DNA of 64,000 bases, taken from assembly GCF_031755915.1 (NCBI RefSeq), contig NC_083388.1, forward strand, positions 4,285,501-4,349,500, given 5' to 3'. A model generated the notes under the pieces. That model worked only from the letters and a program-made list of their open reading frames with translations. It had not been told where the DNA came from and made no database searches. This document shows, one piece after another, positions 35,292 to 46,248 of this stretch (position 1 is its first letter; every line of letters begins with the position of its first letter). Source of the stretch: Ziziphus jujuba (lineage: Eukaryota; Streptophyta; Magnoliopsida; Rosales; Rhamnaceae). Made by a program: the position numbers and the translations under genes.

Positions 35292-35689
35292 TGTGATAGC
35301 CCAGACCACCCGCATGCGATATTATCCTCTTTGGGCCTGGGAAATCCTCTTACAACCCAGCCGTCAAGGTTTTGTCAAAACACGTCACAAGGGAAAGGTA
35401 TCCACATGCTTATAAGCCATGCTTCGTTCCTCTATCCAACCAATGTAGGATCTCAAAATCCTCCCCCCTTGGGGCCCAGCGTCCTCGCTAGCACACCGAT
35501 CCGCATTCGACTCTGATACCATCTGTGATAGCCCAGACCACCCGCATGCGATATTGTCCTCTTTGGGCCTGGGAAATCCTCTTACAACCTAGCCCTCAAG
35601 GTTTTGTCAAAACGCGTTGCAAGGGAAAGTTATCCACACGCTCATAAGCCATGCTTCGTTTCCTTTTCCAACCAATGTGGGATCTCACA
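35292..35689 (-). mobile_element. TRIM retrotransposon, array copy 1
   Basis: The terminal repeats are at 35292-35456 (last bases mutated) and 35524-35689 (166 bp), from TGTGATAGCCC to ATCTCACA. CTCTGATACCA next to the right repeat is the complement of the tRNA-Met primer-binding site. The target duplication GGTGT lies at 35287-35291 and 35690-35694. No coding sequence is present. Confidence 0.85.
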
Positions 35690-35951
35690 GGTGTGATGAT
35701 TTTTTGAGAGTGTAGGAGGTCCTGGGTTCAATTTTTGTCATGGTCCTGTATTGATTTTATTTTTTTTATGGGTTTCTAAATGTTGAAACAAAAAAATTGG
35801 AAAAGAAGGAAGAAAAGGCGACGCATTTGACGAAGAATGCATCGCCTGTTCATCTATTTGGCGATGCATTCTTTAAATAATGCGTCGCCTAACACTATAT
35901 TAGCTAGTTTTTGTTGTATTAGTACATACAAGTCATTTGACCTAGTGGTGT

Positions 35952-36341
35952 GTTGATAGCCCAGACCACCCGCATGCGATCTTTGGGCTTAGAAAATCCT
36001 CTTACAACCCAGCCCTCAAGGTTTTGTCAAAATGCCTCACAAGGGAAAGGTATCCACACGCTTATAAGCCATGCTTCGTTCCCCTTTCCAACCAATGTGG
36101 GATCTCACAATCCTCCCCCCTTGAGGCCCAGCGTCCTCGCTGGCACATCGATCCGCGTTCGACTCTGATACCATCTATGATAGTCTAGACCACCCGCATG
36201 CGATATTGTCCTCTTTGGGCCTGGGGAATCCTCTTGCAACCCAGCCCTCAAGGTTTTGTCAAAACGCGTTGCAAGGGAAAGGTATCCGCACGCTTATAAG
36301 CCATGCTTCGTTCTCCTTTCCAACCAATGTGGGATCTCACA
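35952..36341 (-). mobile_element. TRIM retrotransposon, array copy 2
   Basis: Same structure and same GGTGT flanks as copy 1. The left terminal repeat has lost about 15 bases (the 'gatattgtcct' part) near 35980. Confidence 0.8.
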
Positions 36342-36606
36342 GGTGTGGTAATTTCTTGAGAGTGTAGGAGGTCCTGGGTTCAATTTTTGTCATGGTTCTA
36401 TTTTGATTTTATTTTTTTTTATGGGTTTCTAAACGTTGAAACAAAAAAATTGAAAAAAAAGAAGAAAAAAAGGCGACGCATTTGTTGAACAATGGGTCGC
36501 CTGTTCATCTATTTGGCGATGCATTCTTTAAATAATGCGTTGCCTAACACTATATTAGCTAGTTTTTGTTGTATTAGTACATACAAGTCATTTGGACTAG
36601 TGGTGT

Positions 36607-37004
36607 TGTGATAGCGCAGACTACCCGCATGCGATATTATCCTTTTTGGGCCTGGGGAATCCTCTTACAACCCAGTCCTTAAGGTTTTGTCAAAACGCGT
36701 CCCAAGGGAAAGGTATCCACATGCTTACAAGCCATGCTTCGTTCCCCTTTCCAACCAATGTGGGATCTCACAATCCTTCCCCCTTGGGGCCCAGCATTCT
36801 CGCTGGCACACCGATTCGCGTTCGACTCTGATACCATCTGTGATAGACCAGAGCACCCGCATATGACGTTGTCCTCTTTGGGCCTGGGGAATCCTATTAC
36901 AACCCAGTCTTCAAGGTTTTGTCAAAACGCGTTGCAAGGGAAAGGTATCCATACACTTATAGGCCATGCTTTGTTCCCCTTTCCAACCAATGTGGGATCT
37001 CACA
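36607..37004 (-). mobile_element. TRIM retrotransposon, array copy 3
   Basis: Same structure, with GGTGT at 36602-36606 and 37005-37009. Immediately to its right the unit is cut by an LTR-like element starting at 37012. Confidence 0.8.
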
Positions 37005-37011
37005 GGTGTGG

Positions 37012-39756
37012 TGACAGGACCCGCCCCGGGAAGCCTGTCAGGACCTCCCGGTTGTTCCCGTCTAGTGAAGTCCCACTGGACAATCTCTAGAAAATATCCA
37101 ATGGAACCTCACCTTACAACGTAGATAATCAACACTAGCATTGACATTAATACCTCAAATATATAAATATATATATAAATAAGTCCACAACTGGCTTACT
37201 GTACTTCAGGCCATAACAACACACATGAGTACCATGGTCTCTACTGAGTCCCATAATTAAAATCAGAGCATTCTAAGAGTGTCAACAAAGTCTATGAGTA
37301 CAAATAAGTAATAAATAAGTCCAGAAGATAACAATAGGTGAAGAAAAGATAAATATGGCTGCTGCAGTGGAAGGAAACAAACGATAAGCTATGCACGAGG
37401 TAGACTGCTACTAGCTGCCTGGGCCTAGGGGAACGAATTAAAACAATAAAATGTGAGATAAAGAAATCTCAGTGAGTGGCATAGTATAATAGAAAAATAA
37501 TGATTTATTTTTGAAAAATCTTTGTCTCAAGACCTCTCATTCCACTAGTTGAAAAGTTCCCCGTTTAAAAATCATTTCACAAAACCCAAACTTGTACCCC
37601 AATTAATATCATAAAAACCGATGCTAAAAAATATGAATGAACGATCATTGTAATATTATGAAATGTTTCAAATCCAGATATAAACATTTGAGCATAAACT
37701 ATAATAATTACAGTTCCACCAAATAAATATGAAAATGCAGAAATCACCACAATATTTGTAAATCAACAATATATACAAACATATACAATGTACCATACGA
37801 TATACTAATATATAAACCGTGGGATACATCCAAACTCACGACTCTCAATATATGAACGGGTTCGTGGAAATAATAAAAAACCATCGGGACGTACCCAACC
37901 TCACGGTCCGTGGCAATAATGGACCGTTGGATGATACCAACCTCACGGCATCGTGGTAATAATAACAAACCGTCGGATAAACCCGACCTTACAGTCCATC
38001 GTAATAATAGATAACCGTTGGATGCAACCAACCTCACGGCACCGTGGTAAACCCAGCTCGCGGTAATATAATATAATATAATACTGATCCAAGGTATTGG
38101 CATTACATGGTACATCAATTTAAAAATAACCAATACAGTATACATGAAACAATCTTGTAAGATTATATATACTTTTCCAAATGATACTGTATCATAAATC
38201 ATAATTTAACATTTAAACTTCCACCGCTTAATTAAATACTTCAAAAATCTCAAAGCATCATTTCATACGAAAACTAGAAAACCACAGTGAAATATATTCA
38301 CCATAAACCAATTTTAAGCACATAAAATTATAAAATATTTGATCATGCTTAAAATCATATGATTTTCAATCTGGTTTCTCAAACCAAATAGTTTTCAAAA
38401 TGATTTAAAATTTCAGTTTAATTAACAAGATATTTAAATACCACAAGTCTATTTATGGACCCATTAAAATTGAAAATCACTTAAAATATTATCAAAAGTC
38501 ATATAAAATGATAACACATATATGTGAAAGCAAATATTTATATATACATAAAACAACATTTCAATCAAATGATATATACGTAAAATATTTAAACCACATA
38601 TATACTATACTATATATCCAAATTATTTAAAAATGATATAACCACTCACAGTATTGTAGATGCTCATGCCTACTCCTCTATAGGATTGCGTCCAGGCTCA
38701 ACTCGAATGCCTGTAATATAATAAAATATTTCTCAGGCTCCAAACAACTAAACCAGAGACACTTATATAATCCAATTGTCTCAAAATAATTTACAGTACT
38801 ACAAAATTGTATAAACTGGACACCGGACAGTCCAATTATACCGCGTGTCCTTAGGATTCGGTACCCAAAATTGGAGATTTTCACCCGAAGCCTAATATTT
38901 CAAAATTGAACCACCTAATGGGTTCTAATAATATCCAATTTCACTAATTCAACTCCAATTTTAACTAATTTGAACAATTTTGTCCAAACACAGTCCCCAA
39001 CTTATCCGAAAATTAACTAATTGATCCAAAAATGGGAAAATTATCAAACGACCTCCAAAATTCACAAATTATAAGTCAACGGAAAGCCCAAGAGACAAGA
39101 AGTTCACTAGTGGTCTTGCCTTTGTCCAGTGACTCCTCCGGTGACCGAAAAATGTTGGGGGTTTTGGGCAATCTAACCATGGAAATGGACTCAGAGGGGT
39201 CGAAAATGGTGGGATAGAGATATGAGTCGAGTTGGGTTGGCCCAAAAACATAAGAAAAGAGGAGAGAGAAAATTTCCGACCGTCGGGCTTCTCTGGCCCA
39301 ATCTGGGTGCGTCTAGCGACTGGTGGCCGTACAATTTTGCGGCCGAGCTTGCCTCGTCCCCTGATCCTCTCTGGCCGGTGCATGTAGCAAGGTGGTGGTC
39401 GGAGATGGGTCAAACGGCGCAAACCCGGTTGGAGGTAAAAACGGTCGGTTCGGGCCCGTGGGTCTGGGGTGTTTTTCTCGGGTTTTGGAGAGGAAATGGG
39501 TATTTTTGGGCTTTTCCTCCTGTTTAGCACACTTACCGAGGCTTATATACACCCTAAATCACTAACAGACAAAAATTAGGGACTGGTTTGGACACTGATA
39601 TAAAACTTATGCTTAAAACTTCTCAGGACCATAACTTTTTATCCGTAACTCGGAATTTGGCGTGCCGCCAGTCTGTGAACTCATATCGACGAGATCTATA
39701 CAATTGTACCTCAGTCAAACAAAAAATATTGGCTATCAAAAAAGTCAACTTGAACC
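37012..39756 (-). mobile_element. LTR-like element, family 2, truncated copy in the CACTA
   Basis: It begins TGACAGGACCCGCC like the 45473-51614 element, and the two align throughout. It ends near 39756, about 100 bp short of the GTTACA terminus, where it joins a CACTA subterminal repeat directly. The missing end and the missing host sequence imply a deletion after insertion. It holds a ~43-bp minisatellite (37800-38060) and a GC-rich stretch (39090-39530) with chance open frames. Confidence 0.7.
37800..38060. repeat. ~43-bp alternating minisatellite in LTR family 2
   Basis: Two unit types alternate, one with ACCGTCGGATAAACCCGACC and one with ACCGTTGGATG-AACCAACC. Each is followed by TCACGG and a GTGGTAATAATA-type spacer. 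A longer array lies at 49558-49872 in the other family member. Confidence 0.75.
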
Positions 39757-39774
39757 TATATATTATATTGCTCT

Positions 39775-40500
39775 AATATTTTTATGGGTTATTTGTTGTT
39801 GAATTAAAATTAGATTAATTAAAAGAACAAAAAAAAAAGGGGAGGAGAGAACAGGCGACGCACAATCTATATAGTGCGTTGCCTATTAACTATATATATA
39901 AAAAAAAAAACTCATTTTTGTCGGTCGAATATTTTTACTGGTTATTTGTTGTTGAAATAAAATTAGATTGTTTAAAAAAATTAAAAAAAAATTAGAAAGT
40001 AAAGAGAAGAAAATAGGCGATGCACAATCTAATTAGTGCGTCGCCTGTAACATATATAATAAAAAATAAATAAAAAAAACAGCTCGGTTATGTTACTTTA
40101 ATATTTTACTGGTTATTTGTTGTTGAAATAAAATTAGATTGATTAAAATAACTAAAAAAAAAATGGTAGGAGTGAACAGGCGACGCACAATCTAAAATAG
40201 TGCAACGCCTGTTACCTGTATATTAAAAAAAAAAATTCTCAGTTTTGTTACTTTAATATTTTTACTGGTTATTTATTATTGAAATAAAATTAAATTGTTT
40301 AAAATAATTTTAAAAAATTAAAAAGTAAAGAGAAGGTAACAGGAGATGCACAATCTAAATAGTGTATCACCTGTTACCTTTATTAAAAAAACAAAAAACA
40401 AAAAAATAAAAAAATAAAAAAATAAAAAAACCAGCTCAGTTATGTTGCTCTAATATTTTTACTGGTTATTTGTAGTTGAAATAAAAGAATACTATTTAAG
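39775..40500. repeat. CACTA right subterminal array with perfect hairpins
   Basis: About four to five units of 150-200 bp start with an AATATTTTTACTGGTTATTT-like block. Each contains AGGCGACGCAC, a ~10-base loop, then GTGCGTCGCCT or a variant. Near 40015-40050 the two arms pair perfectly over 11 bases. Confidence 0.8.
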
Positions 40501-40891
40501 AGATTTGCAAGAATAAGCTATACAAGAAAAATTATATAATTGAACAACAATCTTGTATAATTAAATTTTATTATTATGCAAACATAGATTAGTGGTTGGT
40601 ATTCATTTTTCATGAGTAGCATTTAAACGTACAATACAATTCAGGTAAAATATACATGCAGTATTAATGGCGACTCTGATCAGCCCCACATTCAGCGATC
40701 CTTAATGAATTTGTTGCATGTTTTTTGTTTTTAGCGACCTTTTAAGGTTGACAGTTTTTGGATGCGTCGTATATTTATTGAATTGTTACTGACCCATTAA
40801 CCTCAGAGTCGCGGTTTTGTTTTTTCAGACGCGTTTGTTTCGTAGCATCGCTAAGTGAGTGTCGCTAGATATCAATTTTCACGTAGTGTTA

Positions 40892-41138
40892 ACACATGTA
40901 ATGGAATTCATATAATTGATAATGTTGTATTCTTTCATGATCATTTGTTGTCTGACAAAATTAAAAATTAATGCCTAATTAGAAACAAAAAAACACGCAA
41001 ATAACAATTTTAATAACCAAAAACCTAAACACGAGAAAAAGAAAGATAAAAAATAAATAAATTTGAAAAGAAAAAGAAGAAGAAGAAGATAAAATTACAC
41101 CATATAAATGATAAACATTTTGATATCCATGCTCATTA
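40892..41138. other. 3' flank of the type A half-pseudogene
   Basis: It continues the NHL 3' flank after the CACTA ('acacatgtaatggaattcat'). No gene was seen. Confidence 0.55.
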
Positions 41139-41482
41139 TTAATGTTCAACCTTGCAGACAGTGGGTTTAAAAGTATGATTTTCGCAGTCACTCTCGAACA
41201 CCACTAAAGGCCAGCAGTAAATGTTTTTCTGATTGGCAGAGACTTCCATTTTGCAAGCCCAAACCTTAACTTTGCCTTGAACGAAATGCTCCGTGCAATA
41301 TTTCCCTGGTTTAGGTACTTATCCATATAAACCTTTCCCTTAGACTCAGAACATTTTTTGTTTTATCACTAAAATATCAAGAAGCATTCGAAGTGTCATA
41401 GTAAATGGTGTTTTTTTTGTTGGAATTATAGAAACTAATCTCAAAATGTAACCCTCCAGATAGATTAGTATTAATGTGAAAA
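41139..41482 (-). pseudogene. NHL type A pseudogene, 3' half only
   Basis: It ends with a stop at 41139-41141 and matches the LEA_2 part of type A genes: the TFKPT, WKS and MPKY regions and the 'gaagcattcgaagtgtcatagtaaatggtg' text for TIYYDTLNAS. The leader and membrane span are missing to the right of 41482. About 85 bases are deleted between the MPKY-equivalent region and the SSFSD-equivalent region, and the frame is broken several times. It cannot make a product. Confidence 0.75.
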
Positions 41483-41726
41483 CTGAAAAGATTAGCCAAG
41501 AATGGAATACAAAAAATAAATAAATAAATGAAAATAAAAATAGAAATTCAAAATTACTTGCATATATATATATATATATATATAATGGTGAACAAGTGCT
41601 AAATTATATTCCATAGATGCTTACACAGCGAGAAAATTCATAAACAAACTTATCACGTAATCGACAATACCGAATAAATGAATAAATAAATCAGAAAATC
41701 AGAGGATGATGTGGAATATTAATTAA
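41483..41726. other. AT-rich DNA between two NHL pseudogenes
   Basis: Contains a TA microsatellite (41565-41583) and AAAT runs. Nothing coding. Confidence 0.6.
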
Positions 41727-42362
41727 TTAAAGATCAACGTAGCAATCAGTGGTCTGAAAATTTTTTCCCAGCAATACAGCTGCAGGCTGACAATAAATCC
41801 CAATAGTGCGAGGCATAAATCTCCTCCATCTATGCTCAAATATCATCTTTGCCTCGGCCGAAATGTTTACTATGATTTTTCCGTGCTGTAGGTACTCAAA
41901 CACATAACCACGAGGCCCCGTCGAGATGTATACGGGAACTATGAAAGGAATCCGAGTCACATTGAAAGGAGGTTAAGAGAAGTCTTTTACATCCTTGACA
42001 GGAGTAGTAGTTTTATTTTCACTGTAACTGTTGCCAATCTGCATTGATTTATAGTGTATGGTGGACTTCTTGTTGGGAATATACGACCTCATCACAAAGC
42101 TCAAGTTGCCAGAGAAAAGTTCGTGGTCAGGTTCTGAAATAGTCCCAACTGTAATAAAACCGAATTCGATAGCAAAAACTAGGCGTTTGGGTTTCACCAT
42201 TGCCCAAATCATCCCCATTGCTGCACTCATCACCAGAATTATGCCTAGAACCACAAATGGCATGTACTTTATTTGACCACTTTGGTTTTTCTGAGCTGCT
42301 TCTCTGTCTCCATAATGCTGCCGATCATCAGAGTTGGAAGCACTATTACGACTAGAAGCCAT
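41727..42362 (-). pseudogene. NHL type B pseudogene, single nonsense codon
   Basis: The frame is open for 211 codons except codon 130. There TAA (41973-41975) replaces the glutamine codon CAA of the FSQPPFNV segment found in both intact type B genes. Downstream the frame continues to the usual CYVDL end. The membrane span is intact (about 33-56); KPKRP has become KPKRL and NPNKK has become IPNKK. A truncated 129-residue product would lack most of the LEA_2 domain. The upstream TATA (42461-42470) is intact. Inactivation looks recent because no indel has accumulated. Readthrough or a sequencing error is possible but not needed. Confidence 0.85.
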
Positions 42363-42460
42363 TTTTTATTTATTTATTTATTGTTTTTGGGTAAAAGAAG
42401 AGCAAGCGGGTGATAATGATGTGGGTTTTGTTTGTACGTAGTTGGTTGGTTATATGATTT

Positions 42461-42470
42461 AGTTTATATG
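42461..42470 (-). promoter_or_regulatory. TATA-like site upstream of the type B pseudogene
   Basis: CATATAAACT on the minus strand lies 99-108 bp upstream of the ATG. The matching stretch upstream of type B copy 1 is deleted. Confidence 0.5.
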
Positions 42471-42865
42471 AGTGCTAAAAACAAGGAAAGAATAATCCTT
42501 TTGTAACAATTATTGAAGCAAAGTGGTATATAAAGAAGAACATCATGATTCATGAGTATCCTACCTATTTTCTTTGGGTGACCCTTTTTCGCTTTGGCCC
42601 ATTGGAAAATTGGATATTTGGAACTTTTTTCTCCTGTGTCATTTTCTTGCATCAGACTCAAGACATCTACGAATCCATATAAATAATTTCATATTGTTTG
42701 TTTGTGCAATATAAAGTAAAAGAATGCTGGACTCTATAAACCCATGGACCAGAGGATAAATGGGACTGTCTTCCCATTTATCTAAGCGAGTCGAATTAAA
42801 CTGATTGAAATGATTTTCAATATTGCCTTTTTTTGCTTTAACTTTTTAAGGATCGTTGAATGCCA
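42471..42865. other. Upstream flank of the type B pseudogene
   Basis: Shared NHL upstream blocks ('ttgaagcaaagtggtatataaag', then TTTTCTTGCATCAGACTCAAG) match 10880-11050. No gene. Confidence 0.5.
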
Positions 42866-43082
42866 TTAAAGCTCAACATAGCTGTCGATGGACTCAAAAC
42901 CACACCATAGACTAACAAAAAAGTACCATTAGCATGACTTCCACTTTGTTACACCAGATCTAATGTTGGCCTTGAATTCTTATTGGATTTGCCAATTAAC
43001 TTGGTACCCTTGACATATAATGTGAAATTTAGCAGAGTCATATTGAGAGGAGGTTGGTAGAAGGGCATTGTAGTCATTGTAC
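42866..43082 (-). pseudogene. NHL remnant, C-terminal part
   Basis: It starts at a TAA-equivalent followed by 'agctcaacatagctgtcgatgg', which matches the CYVDL-end of type B genes. It then continues through WKS-, KY- and PPFNV-equivalent words with large losses. It is the fullest member of the remnant group at 11262, 15155 and 30345. Confidence 0.55.
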
Positions 43083-43207
43083 ATATAGTTGGAGGCTTGG
43101 CTCAGTATATAAGCAGGCTAAGGCTTAGTTGGAATTGGTTTTAGATGCTTATTGTACAAGAATTTAAGTCGTACATATATAAGTGTTTGCTAAAATTGAT
43201 TTTGATT

Positions 43208-43246
<39 letters not shown>

Positions 43247-44915
43247 TTTCTACAATCTATTTTGAGAAATAGGGTATGCTTCTAGAATAAAAAAAACAAA
43301 AGTTATAGCAAAGGCCAAACTAGGCCTAAGTTCCATCCGACTTATCATTTTTCCATCATACATACAAACTTTGCCAAAATTTTCTTTCCGAAAATGTATA
43401 TTTGTAAGAGGTTGCTTTAAAAGTACTTATTTTTTAGGTTAAAGTACTCTGTTTTCTGACTACATACATAATGACTAATAACTATCATATACATTCAAAA
43501 AAATTTTGAATAACGATTTCAATGGAAAAAAAACTAAAAAAAAAAAAAAGGGATTCACAATAACATCTATATATATTTTGGAGGTATAAGCCTCAAACTT
43601 GGATCATTCACTAATTGTTCGAGAAAACTGAGATGTGTCTCTGAAAGGATGACAAACAATAATGTTGGGGATAAATTATAGGGCCAACAAAGTTAACTCA
43701 AGAAAAAATAAGAGCACATTGATTTACTTCAAATTAAATTAAAATGATTACTGTTAAAATGGATTTTAATGTAATTCTCGACTTCACAAATAACTCTTAA
43801 TAGTGAAGTTATATTAGCCTTTCCATTTTTCACTTTATTCTCCAATGTTATTTGTCACTAGATCTATTTTACTTTTTCGCTAGATATGGAGGACTTTTAA
43901 GGCAAAACCTTAATTATTTACCCTTTTTTTAAATTAAAAAAATAATTATTTACCTGGAATAGTAACTTGGAAAAATGAACAATTCCTATTTTATCTTATT
44001 GTCTGAGTAAAGCATAAAATAGAATTTACCTTATTTTATAAAAAATACTATACTAGTGGAAATTCAAACATCTTTCCATTGGTTAGAATGTATTTGATAG
44101 AGTTTTTTTTTTTTTGGTTAAAAGCTCTACTTGAGGGTCAAAAGTCCTTTTATCGAAAAATAAAAATGTTTGACAAAAGTCAATAAGTACTTATTGACCA
44201 AAAAATAAACTTTTTTAAGCTGTTTTAGAAAAGCTCAAATTTTTAGTTTCTTTAAAAAAAGCTTTTTTTTTTTTTTTAACTTTATATGAAAATTTAATGA
44301 GTATTTAATGCAGCTTTTTTATTTACAACCAAACACTTATTAGCTTTTTAATAAATTTTTTTTTTCAAAAAGATCTATTATACAAAGTTTTACAGATTAA
44401 AGCTTTACTTTCATAAGCTATACCAAACGGACTCTTGGCTCTCCTACACCTAATTAAATAAGATGATCAATAACCTCTTAGGAATTTTTTATTCAAATAT
44501 TAAAATCTTTTTCTTTCTGGTGAAACAGTTTCTTAAAACTTTAACAAATATAGTACCCCTTTTTTAAATTTTTTATTCTTATAAAATAGATGTAGCACTC
44601 TTACAAGCTTGTTCCTTTTATTGATTTGGATTTTTTTTATTAAACTCCTATTAAAGCCTTAAAATCTTGGGTTAAAAAAAAAAAAAAGGAAAAATATACC
44701 AACTAAGTACAGTAAACATATAATTTCATCCAATCTTTCTAGAATTTTTTTTTTTTTCATCCAAGCAAAAGATATTGTTCCTCCATCCATAATGCGAAGT
44801 TCGTGCGATAATTAAGCAAAATTGTTTTCCCAATATGCACACTGGGAAAGTAATCAGTAGTCAATCTTTCAATTTATAGTTATAATTTTCCTTTTATTCA
44901 ACAAATTAATCATAC
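43083..44915. repeat. Segmental duplication, pairs with 19748-20540, carrying a 0.9 kb insertion
   Basis: Matches run from 43112 to 43818 and resume near 44760. Between them lie about 940 bp absent from the partner. The insert contains AAAGCT-rich text and an inverted-looking pair 'ggttaaaagctc' / 'aagctataccaaac' that recalls a small non-autonomous DNA transposon, but its exact ends were not fixed. A TA microsatellite lies at 43217-43241. Confidence 0.55.
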
Positions 44916-45077
44916 ATTGGGTTTGACCACTGCCCAAATAATGCATTTAGCTAGACTCATCCCCACATTGACTATGGCTAGAAGTGCAAAAGGAATGTGC
45001 CTTAATTTCTTTGAGAATTGCTTTTGCTAATGATCTGCTTGTGGGTGTTGAAGTTGATAAGATTTTGGAACTAATTG
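44916..45077 (-). pseudogene. NHL remnant, leader and membrane span
   Basis: GGGTTTGACCACTGCCCAAA (44930-44949) is the KPK/AVV part directly after the membrane span. It is followed by degenerate span sequence and a leader that has lost the ATG. It matches the right part of 20672-20853. Confidence 0.6.
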
Positions 45078-46248
45078 AAGTTATATATATATATATATAT
45101 ATAGAGAAAACCTTGCAGACAAACTAAATGGTACATCATTTTGATATCCATGCTCTATTATTAATAATCAACGTTGCATATAGTGGGTTTAAAAGTTCGA
45201 CCAGTGAAGACCACTAAATTGGAATAGTCAATGTTTATAGAGCGAGGCAGAGACTTCCAACTTGCAAAACCAAACCTTATCTTTGCCTTCAACAAGATAC
45301 TTAGTACAATACGGCCCTACTTTAGGTACTTTGGCATAAAACCATAAATGGACCAAAATTCAGCTCTAAATTTGTAATTTATAGGCATCGAATAGCCAGG
45401 TTCTAGAGTAAAGCCATTGTGTAGACTCTCAAGTTCCTTTGTTTTATCACTAAACCTGGAAGAAGCATTCAATGACAGGACCCTCCCGGGAACCCTCCCA
45501 GGATCTCCTGGGTGGTCCCTCCTAGTGAAGTTCCACCAGAAAATCTCTAGAGAATATCCAATGGAGCCTTACCTTAAAACATGAAAATCCGAACTCAAGA
45601 CAATAATACCTCGTTATATAAATATAAACCACAGCAGCGTAAAAATCCACAACCGGCCTATTGCACTACAGGCCATAACTTATAATAGGATCTCTACTAA
45701 GTATAATATCTAAATCAGAGCATTCTAACAGTAGTTGCAAAGTTTAGAAGTACAAGTAAATAATAAATAAGTTTGGAAGGATAATGATAAATAAAGAAAG
45801 GATAAATACTGATGTTGTCGTGGAAGGAACAAAGTGACAAGCTGTGCATTAGGTAGACTGCTACTAACTGCTGGGCCTAGGGGAACGAATTTAAAATAAA
45901 TAAAATGTGAGATAAAGAAATCTCAGTGAGTGACATAGTATAATAGAAAAATAATAATTTATTTCTCTCAAGACCTCTGGTTTCATAAAATCCTAACTTG
46001 TATCCCAGTTTAATATCAAAAAATCAATGCTTAAAAGTATAAAGTGAATGATCATTGTAATATTATAAAATATCTTGATCAAGATATAAATATTGAGTAT
46101 AAAATATTATAAACGCAGTTCCACAAAATAAATATGAAATAACCACCATACTTGAAAATCAACAATATAGTCAAACGTATACAATGTACCTTATGATATA
46201 TCAATTTATAAACCATGGGATACACTCACCTCACGACCTTCAATATAC

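Larger units (their letters stand above)
35160..37011. repeat. Tandem array of three ~657-bp units, each with a TRIM
   Basis: TRIM starts are spaced 660 and 655 bp. Each unit has a GGCGACGCATT...AATGCGTCGCC hairpin pair, an ACACTATATTAGCTAGTTTT block, the SINE-like A box, a TRIM and (where retained) the B box plus T-rich tail. The first unit of the series (34960-35160) lacks the TRIM. Confidence 0.8.
32595..40888 (-). mobile_element. CACTA (En/Spm-type) DNA transposon, 8.3 kb, decayed
   Basis: The left end is CACTACTAGAATCGC; the right end, read inward on the minus strand, is CACTACGTGAAAATTG. The 3-bp target duplication TTA (32592-32594, 40889-40891) is exact, as expected for CACTA. Subterminal regions hold many GCGACGCA / TGCGTCGC words, often as inverted pairs. 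The only protein trace is a broken transposase C-terminal segment at 33421-33645, so it is non-autonomous. It contains three tandem TRIM-bearing units and a truncated LTR (37012-39756). Orientation follows the transposase remnant. Confidence 0.85.

Noticed and set aside
37744..38202. A 152-codon open frame on the minus strand
   Set aside because: It is a read-through of the ~43-bp minisatellite in LTR family 2; the repeat explains its regularity.
39069..39530. A 153-codon open frame on the minus strand, proline-rich
   Set aside because: It lies in the GC-rich core of the truncated LTR; the equivalent region at 50850-51275 does not preserve the frame.
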